This document shows, piece by piece, positions 35,641 through 44,536 of a stretch of 64,000 nucleotides of DNA. Source of the stretch: Lysobacterales bacterium (GTDB lineage Bacteria > Pseudomonadota > Gammaproteobacteria > Xanthomonadales > SZUA-36). The stretch spans positions 1-64,000 of the forward strand of contig JABAAB010000041.1 in assembly GCA_014238945.1 (NCBI GenBank), read 5' to 3'. The notes under the pieces were generated by a model. The model was given only the letters and a program-made list of their open reading frames with translations, ran no database searches and was not told the origin of the DNA. The position numbers were made by a program, and so were the translations under genes. Numbering within the stretch: position 1 is the first letter of the stretch; every line of letters begins with the position of its first letter.

Positions 35641-37119
35641 TTATTCGATTCTTGACCAGTAACCGCTGTGTGCTAACACACGTACTGCTTTACCATCATC
35701 TCCCAATTCGAAAACCCAGGCTTCACGGCGTTCATCATCGTCCGTTAAACGAATAAAGGTATGGTCACCGACATGCTCAAGCCGGGTCATTGCCTTGTCC
35801 AGTTGATCCGATGGAATGCCGATTGAGACGAGCTGCTCACCCCACTGACGTATGGCGATCTCACCACCCCAGGGTGGATATTCATAGTTTCCCTCGTACA
35901 TTGAGAAATCAGGCATGGCTTTATCCGACGGTGTTTGCGCCGCCTTCAGGGCAGGACTGATGATCTTGAGCAAGTTCGTCGTCAGGCGTTGAGCAGGACC
36001 ATCTCCCGCATTGGTCAGTGCAATCACCGCAATTTCCTGCCTGGGGGCGACCAAAAAATTCGTGATATAACCGGGACAACCACCACCATGACCTGCCACT
36101 GCTATGTCATTGACATTCCATAGTTCAAAACCGAGCCCAAACATCCAGCCATCATCTGCATCAAGCCAATGGATGCGTTGCATCTCCCGCAATGTGTTTG
36201 CATCCAGTACCTCGTGACCACCCTCCTCCAGCAGTCTGAACTGCCAGCTGGCGAATCGGGCCAGATCGTCTACCGAGGAGGTAAAGCCCGCCGCCGGTGA
36301 AATACCCGCAGTAAAAAACGGCTTGACCGGATCCCTTGTACCACTGCGGCTCAGACCGGAATATCCAATCGCCAGTTGCTCACCACGCAGCTCCTCGGGG
36401 TAGTGGCTGCGGGTGCTGGTCATATTCAACGGATCCAGGATGTTGTCTGTAATGTAGTCCGGATACGCCTGACCCGACCGAGCCTGTACGATCTCACCCG
36501 CAATCGACAGCGCGAGGTTTGAATACTGGTAATGACGCTGGGCGGGATACAGTGTTTGTTGGGTACCCAGTCTTTCAATCATCTGCTCCCGTGAAGGGAA
36601 TGGGAAATCCGGTCCGCGCCAATAAGGAAAATCGGATTCTCTCGGCAGTCCGGAAGAGTGGGTCAACAGGCTCTCGATCGTAATGGGCCCGCTGCCATCA
36701 TGAGCCTGGCTAATATTGAACCAGTCCAGGTGATCTCCGACCGGGTCACGTAGAGTCAGTTTATCGGCATCGCGAAGTTGCATGATCCCAATCGAGGTAA
36801 ATAGCTTGCTGATGCTGCAAATGCTGTAAATTGTATCCGCACTCGCCGGTCTCTCAGATTCAATATTTGAGTAACCGTACCCATTGCTCCAGATCAGGTC
36901 CTGGTCAGTGACTATACCGACGGAAATCCCCGGAATATTTTCGTAGATACGAACCCCTTCGAGCCAGGCGTCGATGGCCGCGAGGGCTCCCCTGATCTCG
37001 GGGTGAGAAAGCGTTTTCTCCTTGCTTGTCTGCTCGGCCTGGTCTTGAGCGAAAGCCAGCGTTGATGGAAATGCAAAAAAGCAACAAATGAAGAGTAGAA
37101 ATTTACGTGATAAAAGCAC
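35641..37119 (-). CDS. Exported serine hydrolase of the beta-lactamase fold
   Basis: The preferred start is GTG 37119, with AGGGAG seven bases upstream; it gives a signal peptide (LLSRKFLLFICCFFAFPSTL, cleavage near AFAQ). The annotated-length alternative starts at ATG 37179. The S-x-x-K site is S102-I-S-K105 (CSISKLFTSI), and the Tyr motif is YQYSNLALSIAGEIVQ. A C-terminal lipocalin-like domain follows at about 390-490 (FSMYEGNYEYPPWGGEIAIR). The architecture is that of the class C beta-lactamase/D-aminopeptidase/esterase superfamily. Likely a periplasmic peptidase or esterase. Confidence 0.85.
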   Translation of the reverse strand: MLLSRKFLLFICCFFAFPSTLAFAQDQAEQTSKEKTLSHPEIRGALAAIDAWLEGVRIYENIPGISVGIVTDQDLIWSNGYGYSNIESERPASADTIYSICSISKLFTSIGIMQLRDADKLTLRDPVGDHLDWFNISQAHDGSGPITIESLLTHSSGLPRESDFPYWRGPDFPFPSREQMIERLGTQQTLYPAQRHYQYSNLALSIAGEIVQARSGQAYPDYITDNILDPLNMTSTRSHYPEELRGEQLAIGYSGLSRSGTRDPVKPFFTAGISPAAGFTSSVDDLARFASWQFRLLEEGGHEVLDANTLREMQRIHWLDADDGWMFGLGFELWNVNDIAVAGHGGGCPGYITNFLVAPRQEIAVIALTNAGDGPAQRLTTNLLKIISPALKAAQTPSDKAMPDFSMYEGNYEYPPWGGEIAIRQWGEQLVSIGIPSDQLDKAMTRLEHVGDHTFIRLTDDDERREAWVFELGDDGKAVRVLAHSGYWSRIE

Positions 37120-37237
37120 CTGGCAGCTCCCTGATTTCTGGCAAATGGTGATGCTGGCTACCATCGGGGAAACTGGCAATCAGTCCCCCATGGTTTAAAC
37201 GGGTCAAACTATAGCACCCGTTCAAATGATAGTGGAA

Positions 37238-38011
37238 TTAATCACCAATCAGGTTGCTTGCAGCCCTGGCCGCGGCTACGCCTGCCCGGGCACCTTCATC
37301 GAGATAGACAAAATCGGCACCGAAAGTGAAGAAACGAAATCCCAGTTGGCCCCATCGGGTCAGGTCATCGGGTTGCAGACAATCTATACCCATGGGCATG
37401 CCACTGTCCCGGCACGCCTTTGCAACCCGTTTGATTGCCTCCTGCGTGTCCGCGTTATTGGTATTCGTGCCATGACCAAGTGAAGCCGAAAGGTCAGCCG
37501 GGCCAACGAAAATGGCGTCTATGCCGTCGACTCCTATGATGTCGTCGATGCTGTCCACCGCGTCCTTGTGTTCAACCTGGACAATCAACGCGGTTGCGTC
37601 ATTTGCCGTGTCGATGTAGTCATCGAAATTTCTGTAGTAGCCTGATGCCCGCCAGGGCCCCACTCCACGACCACCCAGCATCGGGTACTTGGCCGCCTGG
37701 ACTGCCCTGCGGGCCTGTTCCGGGTTATTGACCATGGGTACCAGCACACCGTCGGCGCCGAGGTCCAGTGCCAGCTTGATGCGTGGTTCTTCATTGGCAC
37801 GCACCCGTACCAACTTTTCGGCCGGTGTGTTGTCACAGGCCATCATTGCATCGCGCAGACTGCCATCATCAAACGGGGAGTGCTCTCCATCGATCAACAG
37901 AAAGTCGAATCCGGTCCTGCCGATGATCTCGATCACCGGGGGATCGGACAGGGTGATCCAACTACCGATGACGGCTTCACCGTTGTTTAGTTTTTTCTTG
38001 AACCTGGCCAT
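37238..38011 (-). CDS. HpcH/HpaI-family aldolase
   Basis: A 257-residue class II pyruvate aldolase. FKKKLNNGEAVIGSWITLSD opens the barrel, IDGEHSPFDDGSLRDAMMAC carries the family Glu/His, and ADGVLVPMVNNPEQARRAVQ the substrate Arg region. VQVEHKDAVDSIDDIIGVDG holds the metal-ligand Glu, and DAIFVGPADLSASLGHG the second metal-ligand Asp. These enzymes reversibly cleave 2-keto-3-deoxy acids into pyruvate and an aldehyde. The exact substrate (HHED, 2-dehydro-3-deoxyglucarate, rhamnonate) is not visible. It stands alone. Confidence 0.9.
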   Translation of the reverse strand: MARFKKKLNNGEAVIGSWITLSDPPVIEIIGRTGFDFLLIDGEHSPFDDGSLRDAMMACDNTPAEKLVRVRANEEPRIKLALDLGADGVLVPMVNNPEQARRAVQAAKYPMLGGRGVGPWRASGYYRNFDDYIDTANDATALIVQVEHKDAVDSIDDIIGVDGIDAIFVGPADLSASLGHGTNTNNADTQEAIKRVAKACRDSGMPMGIDCLQPDDLTRWGQLGFRFFTFGADFVYLDEGARAGVAAARAASNLIGD

Positions 38012-38159
38012 ATCCTCAGAGCATAGCAGCTAATTCACCGTGGTGTGAATGGGGCACCGGGGAATCGATTTATCCTTTGATGATTCGCTTTGACTTAATT
38101 GCTCGGGTTCTGAATAGATACAGGGACCATTCCGGGGTCTGAAGTTAACCGGATTTCTC

Positions 38160-39611
38160 CTATTGGAGTTTATCCAGCATGGCAACGGTCATGCGAACGC
38201 CGGCACCGATACCTCCGGAAGGTTGCCAGTCATTGCTTTTATCGAAAATGGACGCAGCAATATCGCAGTGGGCCCATTGGTAGTCGGTCGCGAATTTTTG
38301 CAGAAAAAGTCCTGCTGTAATGGTTCCTCCCCATTGCGAGGACGAAATGTTTGAAATGTCGGCAACATCGCTGTCCAGGAGCGTGTTGTAATCTTCAACC
38401 AGCGGGAGTTGCCAGAAGACCTCGTGCAACTCATTTCCGGCTTCTATAATGGCATCTACCAGGGGTTGATGATTGCCCATTACACCAAACACTTCCGGGC
38501 CCAGTGCGACCAGGCAGGCACCGGTCAGGGTAGCGTAATCCACAACGAAGTCCGGTTTGAATCGACCCGCATAACTGAGGGCATCTGCCAGAATCAAGCG
38601 GCCTTCAGCGTCGGTATTGTTAATTTCCACAGTTAAACCCGAAAGGGTTGTGACCACATCACTGGGTCTTGTTGCCGAGGACGAGGGCATGTTCTCCACC
38701 GCGGGGACAATACCCACAACCCGGTGGGGGCAGGCCACCGCACGGAGTACGGTCATGGTGCCTACCACCGCTGCACCGCCACCCATATCACCCTTCATCT
38801 CTGCCATGGAACCGGCCGGTTTAAGTGAAAGCCCTCCCGAATCAAAGGTTACCGCCTTTCCGACCAAGGCTATGGTTTTCCCAGACGGTCTTTCAGGCTG
38901 ATAATCCATGATGATCAGCTGGGATGGCTGGGCACTGCCCTGACCAACAGAATACATGGCATTCATACCTTCCTTATTGATTGCGTCCTCATCCAGGACA
39001 CGTGTATCAAAGCCATGATGGGTACCCCATTCTGCGGCCAGTTCCGAGAACCGGGTCGGGGTCAGAATATTCGCGGGCATTTGGCAAAGATCTCTGGCCT
39101 TGCAGACACCCTCTACAATGTTTTTCCATTGGTTAACACGCCCCTCCATGTCCGACGATGCGTGGATGGACAGTCTTTGCAAACGCGGATCAAGCTTATC
39201 TTTTTCTGATTTCAGAAGGGTGAACCGATACTCCCCCAGCAGAAATCCTTCAACTGCGGCTCGTTGCTGCTGTTCTCCGCCAAACCCATCCAGGCTCAAT
39301 AGCACTTCCAGCCGATTTTTCTGCAATAGCTTGCTCCAGGCCTTTGCTGTGGCCTTGCGAATGTCATTGCTTTTGGTGGTTTTCTTTCCCAGATTGATGA
39401 TCATCAGCCTCTCAGCTTTGATTCCCTCCGGATTGAAGAAATACAAATGGTGGCCGGAATGTTCACCGAACTCACCGTTTTCCACGTGGGGTCTCAAGAG
39501 CTCGGTAATAGCAGGTGCGCCATTAATGACCGTTCCATCGCTGAGCGCCAGAACGACCATGCAGGGGTGGTCAATTTGCTCCAGCTTATTGCTATGAAAA
39601 TCGATGATCAT
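38160..39611 (-). CDS. M17 leucyl aminopeptidase family protein
   Basis: The start at ATG 39611 (MIIDFHSNKLEQIDH) fits the family; ATG 39644 would add 11 residues. About 483 residues. The C-terminal catalytic domain has VGKAVTFDSGGLSLKPAGSM, where the first Lys and Asp bind metal, MKGDMGGGAAV, and the hallmark NNTDAEGRLILADALSYAG. Two metal ions and a bicarbonate-type Arg are expected. It releases N-terminal amino acids from peptides in the cytoplasm and probably works as a hexamer. It is divergent from the serine hydrolase at 39719. Confidence 0.9.
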   Translation of the reverse strand: MIIDFHSNKLEQIDHPCMVVLALSDGTVINGAPAITELLRPHVENGEFGEHSGHHLYFFNPEGIKAERLMIINLGKKTTKSNDIRKATAKAWSKLLQKNRLEVLLSLDGFGGEQQQRAAVEGFLLGEYRFTLLKSEKDKLDPRLQRLSIHASSDMEGRVNQWKNIVEGVCKARDLCQMPANILTPTRFSELAAEWGTHHGFDTRVLDEDAINKEGMNAMYSVGQGSAQPSQLIIMDYQPERPSGKTIALVGKAVTFDSGGLSLKPAGSMAEMKGDMGGGAAVVGTMTVLRAVACPHRVVGIVPAVENMPSSSATRPSDVVTTLSGLTVEINNTDAEGRLILADALSYAGRFKPDFVVDYATLTGACLVALGPEVFGVMGNHQPLVDAIIEAGNELHEVFWQLPLVEDYNTLLDSDVADISNISSSQWGGTITAGLFLQKFATDYQWAHCDIAASIFDKSNDWQPSGGIGAGVRMTVAMLDKLQ

Positions 39612-39718
39612 GTTGTCTTCGGGTATTCGATGAGTAAAATGCATTGTGGCCCATTCATTGACATTAATACAAAATAAGCCTGTGTACCGAATAAATGAGC
39701 CAGCACGGAGCAGCCATC

Positions 39719-40939
39719 ATGAAAAAAGAATTGTCTCGATTGACTGTGCTGCTGGTAACCATCGGCAACCTTCTACCAATAACTGGCACAACTGCGATGG
39801 ATGATGCTTCGATGCGTCGTGATTTCGTAGCCCCCGAGAACCGGGCTGCCAAGTTCCAGCAAGCGGATTCATTCTTTCCCCACCGCACCGCCTTGCCTGG
39901 CGACAAGGTGTTGCCGTTGCCCAGGGTAAACGGGACATTTAAGCCTGACTATGAATGGCAGGGACGTAATTATTCAATCGAGGAATTTAACGAGCACACA
40001 AAAACCAATGCCTTGTTGATTCTCAAAAATGGCAAGATCGTCACTGAGATTTACAGGAATGGCTCCAAACCCGAGTCCAGATTCATTTCCTGGTCCACTG
40101 GTAAATCGTTCGTTTCTACGCTGGTGGGAATGGCGATTGAAGACGGCTACATCGACGATGTAAGGGATCAACTGACCAAATACCTGCCGGCCTTGATCGG
40201 CAGTGCATACGATGGTGTGAGTATACGCGATGCTTTGCAAATGGCCTCCGGCGTTGAATGGGACGAGGAGTCCTACTCCTTCAGCGATCTTTCCATTCCC
40301 CTGAACAGGGGCTGGGAATATTCCATCGTGCAACACCGGTATCGTTTCGTCGAAGGTGCCAACGAATTACCCAGGGCACATGAACCGGGAGTGAAGTACA
40401 ACTACAACACGCTGGAGACCTGCATTCTCGGTTGGCTGGTGGAAACCACCACACGGCAAAGGATGACAAAATATTTTGAACAACGGCTTTGGCAACCGGC
40501 AGGGATGGAGTTCGAGGCAAGTTGGGTTATCGATGGACCGCAGGACATAGGCAGGGAAATGGCGGGTGGGATGCTGGCCGCCTCACTGCGTGATTATGGG
40601 CGTTTCGGGCTCATGATGCTCAACGGTGGTAAATCAAACGGCAGGCAGTTGGTGTCCGAGGCATGGGTCCGCGAAGCCACCACCGCCGATCGCGATGCAG
40701 TTGGCTACGGCAAGCTCTACGAGGGATACCCACTGGGCTATGGCTACCAGTGGTGGCTGTTCCCCAACGGTCATTTCGAGGCCCAGGGTATCTATGGCCA
40801 ACTGGTCTATATCGCACCAAAGGACAACGTGGTCATCGTCAAGTTGAGTCACTGGCCAGAACCGTGGGTCGATGACATGGAACTCGAAAGTTACACATTT
40901 TTTAATGCCGTTATCGAGGCGCTGAAAGAAACGGACTGA
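39719..40939 (+). CDS. Exported serine hydrolase of the beta-lactamase fold
   Basis: ATG 39719 follows a GGAG site and gives a signal-like start (RLTVLLVTIGNLLPITGTTA); an upstream in-frame ATG at 39695 is possible. The S-x-x-K motif is S126-T-G-K129 (FISWSTGKSFVSTLVGM), and the Tyr motif is KYNYNTLETCILGWLVE. A C-terminal GYGYQWWLFPNGHFEAQGIY segment matches the 6-aminohexanoate-dimer hydrolase-like subgroup. It is likely a periplasmic ester or amide hydrolase. It converges with the ALDH gene across a hairpin. Confidence 0.85.
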   Translation: MKKELSRLTVLLVTIGNLLPITGTTAMDDASMRRDFVAPENRAAKFQQADSFFPHRTALPGDKVLPLPRVNGTFKPDYEWQGRNYSIEEFNEHTKTNALLILKNGKIVTEIYRNGSKPESRFISWSTGKSFVSTLVGMAIEDGYIDDVRDQLTKYLPALIGSAYDGVSIRDALQMASGVEWDEESYSFSDLSIPLNRGWEYSIVQHRYRFVEGANELPRAHEPGVKYNYNTLETCILGWLVETTTRQRMTKYFEQRLWQPAGMEFEASWVIDGPQDIGREMAGGMLAASLRDYGRFGLMMLNGGKSNGRQLVSEAWVREATTADRDAVGYGKLYEGYPLGYGYQWWLFPNGHFEAQGIYGQLVYIAPKDNVVIVKLSHWPEPWVDDMELESYTFFNAVIEALKETD

Positions 40940-40940
40940 A

Positions 40941-40966
40941 GCAGGAAAAATTTGCACTTTTCCTGC
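40941..40966. terminator. Hairpin terminator between convergent genes
   Basis: A 9-bp stem GCAGGAAAA / TTTTCCTGC with an 8-base loop, 1 base after the stop at 40939 and 10 before the ALDH end. Probably serves both directions. Confidence 0.65.
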
Positions 40967-40976
40967 CTTGGGAATT

Positions 40977-43367
40977 TTATTCCCCGTATGGTATCCAGAT
41001 ATTCTTGATCTCGGTGGCCTTGCGCAGAAACACTTCCCCTTCGCCCTGGCGTACATCTTCCCAGTCATGGTACCGGCCATAATTAACCCAGGTACGTTTC
41101 ATGGTGGCCGCGGCCTCGGTTTCCACCAGTTTGCTTCCTTCGGCAGTGCCCCAGTACCACAGGCCTTCAATATCGTAGTGCGTGGCCAGTTCCACGGTCA
41201 GTTCCTGTTGTATGCCGGTTATGATGTTGACCGCACCACCGGGCAAATCCGAGGTATCCAGGACCTGGTACAGATCCGTGGCCAGCAGAGCATACTGCTG
41301 TGACGGGACCACAACCACCCGGTTACCCATCGCGATCGCCGGCATGATGGTGGAAACCAGACCCAATAGACCAGCCTCCTCCGGAGCCACGATACCAATA
41401 ACTCCCAGTGGTTCCTTCATGGCCAGCGTGACGTTTCGAAATGGCGTCGCATGTACCGCGCTGTCATATTTGTCCGCCATCGCGGCGTAGGTATAGATAC
41501 GGCTGATAGACAAATCCATTTCAGCATTTGCTGCAGCTTCATCCTTGCCGCTCAACTGCATGATACGACGTGTAAACTCCGCTCCGCGCGCATCCAGGTT
41601 TTCGGCAATAAAATACAGTACCTGTGCCCGGTTATGTGCGGTGGTGTTGGTCCATCCCGTTGCTTTACGTGCGGCTTCAACGGCATCGCGGACATCCTTG
41701 CGTGCGCCGTGTGGAAATTCTGCAATGGCCCTTCCACGGGCATCGTGTGCCATCAGGCTGTAGCCCTGGTCTGGACGGACCTGCCTGCCCCCGATATAGA
41801 GCTTGGCCGTTCGGTCTATGGCCGTTACATTCACCGGCTTTGAGACCGTATCTCCGGGTGCTTCTACCAACGGATAAACCGGTTGTTCATGCAGTAGGGT
41901 TTCCCAGTCAGCCCTGGTGTATTCATAAAGTCCTTCACGACCACCTTCCCGGCCAAAACCGGACTCGCGATAACCACCGAAACCGGCGGCGGCGTCAAAC
42001 ATATTGGTGCAGTTGATCCAAACCGAACCGGCTTTGAGTTTAGGCGCAACATCCAGAGCCAGGTTTATGTTTTCTGTCCAAACACTTGCCGCCAGCCCGT
42101 AACGGCTGTTGTTTGCCAACGCCACCGCCTCCGATGGTGTACGGAAAGTCATTGAAACCAGAACCGGACCAAAAATTTCCTCCTGTGCCAGTGTCGCCGA
42201 GGGCTGTACCTCCGTCAGTAGCGTTGGTGGAAAGAAACAACCACCTTCCGGCAGGTCACATTCGGGTTGCCAGAGTGTACCGCCCTCCTCTTCTCCCAGC
42301 CTGACCATGTCGGTAATTTGCTGCAGTTGCACGGGATCAACAACGGCACCAATATCCACTCCCTTGTCGAGGGAGTCACCCACTACCAGTCTGGACATAC
42401 GGTCTTTGATCTTTTCTATCAGCGTTTCGGCCACAGATTCCTGGACCAGCAGACGTGAACCCGCACAACAAACCTGCCCCTGGTTGAACCAGATAGCATC
42501 GACCAGGCCTTCCACGACACTGTCGAGGTCCGCGTCTTCGTAAACGATGAAGGGTGATTTACCACCCAGTTCAAGTGTTAGTTTCTTACCGGTTCCGGCA
42601 GTGGCCCTGCGCAGAATTCTGCCGACTTCGGTGGAACCGGTAAATGCGATCTTTTTGACATCCGGGTGTTCCACCAGTGCCTTACCTGCTTTTCCATCAC
42701 CCAACAGCAGGTTGAATACCCCCGCAGGCAGACCAATTTCTTCACAGATCTGTGCCAGTAACACGGCCGTGGATGAGGTAAATTCAGCCGGTTTTAATAC
42801 CACCGTGTTGCCCATGGCCAAGGCCGGGGCAATTTTCCAGGACGCCATCAACAGGGGGAAATTCCACGGAATAATCTGCCCTACTACACCCAATGGTTCA
42901 GCACCTGGCATCTCACGTTCCATGACCTGGGCCCACCCGGCGTGGTAATAGAAATGCCTTGCGACCAAGGGAATATCAATATCCCTTGATTCACGAATGG
43001 GTTTGCCGTTATCAAGACTTTCCAATACCGCAAATAAACGGCTGTGCTTTTGAACCTGGCGCGCAATGGCATACAGATAACGGGCTCGCTGGTGACCACT
43101 CAGTGCCGCCCAGGCCGAAGCGGCCGAAGCTGCCGCTGCAACAGCAGCATTGGTGTCTGACTGATCACCGTCAGCAACTCGCGCCAATACATCACCGCGT
43201 GCCGGGTTGCTGGTATCGAAAAATGCACCTGTGGATGGCTTTGTCCATTGTCCACCAATGTAGTGCAACAGGGTGTCTTCACGATTGGCATACCATCGCT
43301 CAGCCATGGCCGTACTCTCTGGTGCTTTACCATAGTCCATGGTGGCAAATATTTCTTTGATGCTCAT
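40977..43367 (-). CDS. Bidomain aldehyde dehydrogenase, ALDH16-like
   Basis: The 796-residue protein has a full ALDH domain at about 30-510: PLGVVGQIIPWNFPLLMASW, TLELGGKSPFIVYEDADLDS with the base Glu, and FNQGQVCCAGSRLLVQESV with catalytic Cys. A second, shortened ALDH half follows at about 540-790 (KLYIGGRQVRPDQGYSLMAH, then MKEPLGVIGIVAPEEAGLLG) without a catalytic Cys segment. This is the architecture of ALDH16. It lies 94 bases after the deoxyribose-phosphate aldolase stop on the same strand, so it probably oxidises acetaldehyde or glyceraldehyde-type products of that pathway. Confidence 0.88.
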   Translation of the reverse strand: MSIKEIFATMDYGKAPESTAMAERWYANREDTLLHYIGGQWTKPSTGAFFDTSNPARGDVLARVADGDQSDTNAAVAAAASAASAWAALSGHQRARYLYAIARQVQKHSRLFAVLESLDNGKPIRESRDIDIPLVARHFYYHAGWAQVMEREMPGAEPLGVVGQIIPWNFPLLMASWKIAPALAMGNTVVLKPAEFTSSTAVLLAQICEEIGLPAGVFNLLLGDGKAGKALVEHPDVKKIAFTGSTEVGRILRRATAGTGKKLTLELGGKSPFIVYEDADLDSVVEGLVDAIWFNQGQVCCAGSRLLVQESVAETLIEKIKDRMSRLVVGDSLDKGVDIGAVVDPVQLQQITDMVRLGEEEGGTLWQPECDLPEGGCFFPPTLLTEVQPSATLAQEEIFGPVLVSMTFRTPSEAVALANNSRYGLAASVWTENINLALDVAPKLKAGSVWINCTNMFDAAAGFGGYRESGFGREGGREGLYEYTRADWETLLHEQPVYPLVEAPGDTVSKPVNVTAIDRTAKLYIGGRQVRPDQGYSLMAHDARGRAIAEFPHGARKDVRDAVEAARKATGWTNTTAHNRAQVLYFIAENLDARGAEFTRRIMQLSGKDEAAANAEMDLSISRIYTYAAMADKYDSAVHATPFRNVTLAMKEPLGVIGIVAPEEAGLLGLVSTIMPAIAMGNRVVVVPSQQYALLATDLYQVLDTSDLPGGAVNIITGIQQELTVELATHYDIEGLWYWGTAEGSKLVETEAAATMKRTWVNYGRYHDWEDVRQGEGEVFLRKATEIKNIWIPYGE

Positions 43368-43461
43368 GTTGGATCCAATTGATTATGGAAAAGGGTATTC
43401 AACCCATGGGGTGGCGGTACTGGGCCGAATAACTTCCGGTCAAGCGGTGCTCTAGCTGACG

Positions 43462-44427
43462 TTAAATATCACCCAACAGGCTGCTGGCACCAAAACGGAA
43501 CAAATGAGGGTCCAGCCAATCATTAGCCAACTCTTCCTTGATCAGGATCAGGTAGGCGATGGCGTCCTTGGTTTTGCTGATGCCACCGGCGGGTTTGTAG
43601 CCCACTTTGTAGCCGGTAAGACGGTGATAATCACGTATGGCCCTGACCATTACCAACGAAAACGGTAAGGTGGCGTTAACCGACTCCTTTCCGGTGCTGG
43701 TCTTAATGAAATCGGCCCCCGCCATCATGCAGACCCAACTTGCCTTGGCCACATTGGTCAATGTGGCCAGTTCGCCGGTTGCCAGTATGGTCTTGATATG
43801 TGCCTCTCCACAAGCTTCACGATAGGCTTTCACCTCCTCGAATAATCCTGCCCAGTCACCCGTCAAAACCATCGCACGACTGATGACGATGTCAATTTCA
43901 GTTGCACCGGCCCGGACCGATGCCTGCACCTGGGACAGTTTCAATGGCAGAGGAATCTGTCCCGCAGGGAAGCCTGTTGAAACCGCGGCTACCGGAATTC
44001 CGGACCCATCGAGTTCCTGTACCGCAGTGTCAATCAGATTGTGGTAGACGCACACCGCAGCGGTCTGAATACCCATGTCAGCCACACCCAGACCCTCAAG
44101 TATGTCCTTGCGTACCGGGTTGCGGGCCTTCTGACACAAACGCCGTACCTTGCCCGGTGTGTCATCACCCGCCAGGGTGGTGAGGTCCATACAACTCAAG
44201 GCCTTGAGTAACCAGGCCGTCTGGTGATCCTTTTTGATCGACCTGCGTTTTGCAATGGTCGCGGCGCGGCGTTCAACGGCGCTGCGGTTTATACGGATTC
44301 CGTTGAATAATTCAGCTGTGTAGGCCATACCAGGATTTCGTTCCAGACCATGGTCTTCGGTTGAGCCCGGTTGTCTAAGGGTTAATACATTGGTCACTTG
44401 CGGCTCCCGCCCTGTATCGCTAAGCAT
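43462..44427 (-). CDS. deoC: Deoxyribose-phosphate aldolase, eukaryote-type DERA
   Basis: Start chosen at ATG 44427 (MLSDTGREPQ). ATG 44577 overlaps the divergent receptor, and ATG 44328 (MAYTAELFNG) would fit the animal enzymes best. The protein matches animal-type DERA along its length: AATIAKRRSIKKDHQTAWLL, then MDLTTLAGDDTPGKVRRLCQ, VAAVSTGFPAGQ, CGEAHIKTILATGELATLTN and the Schiff-base Lys in ADFIKTSTGKESVNAT. It splits 2-deoxyribose-5-phosphate to glyceraldehyde-3-phosphate and acetaldehyde. The ALDH16-like gene follows, which can remove the acetaldehyde. Confidence 0.9.
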   Translation of the reverse strand: MLSDTGREPQVTNVLTLRQPGSTEDHGLERNPGMAYTAELFNGIRINRSAVERRAATIAKRRSIKKDHQTAWLLKALSCMDLTTLAGDDTPGKVRRLCQKARNPVRKDILEGLGVADMGIQTAAVCVYHNLIDTAVQELDGSGIPVAAVSTGFPAGQIPLPLKLSQVQASVRAGATEIDIVISRAMVLTGDWAGLFEEVKAYREACGEAHIKTILATGELATLTNVAKASWVCMMAGADFIKTSTGKESVNATLPFSLVMVRAIRDYHRLTGYKVGYKPAGGISKTKDAIAYLILIKEELANDWLDPHLFRFGASSLLGDI

Positions 44428-44536
44428 CTGATTCAAGAATTGCACAGTATAAACCCAGTTGTGTAAAAGCCACAGCGACGTGCGGGTATTTATGGCAAAA
44501 TTAGCACCCTTTCCTGAGATGGTTTTTACATTCGTG

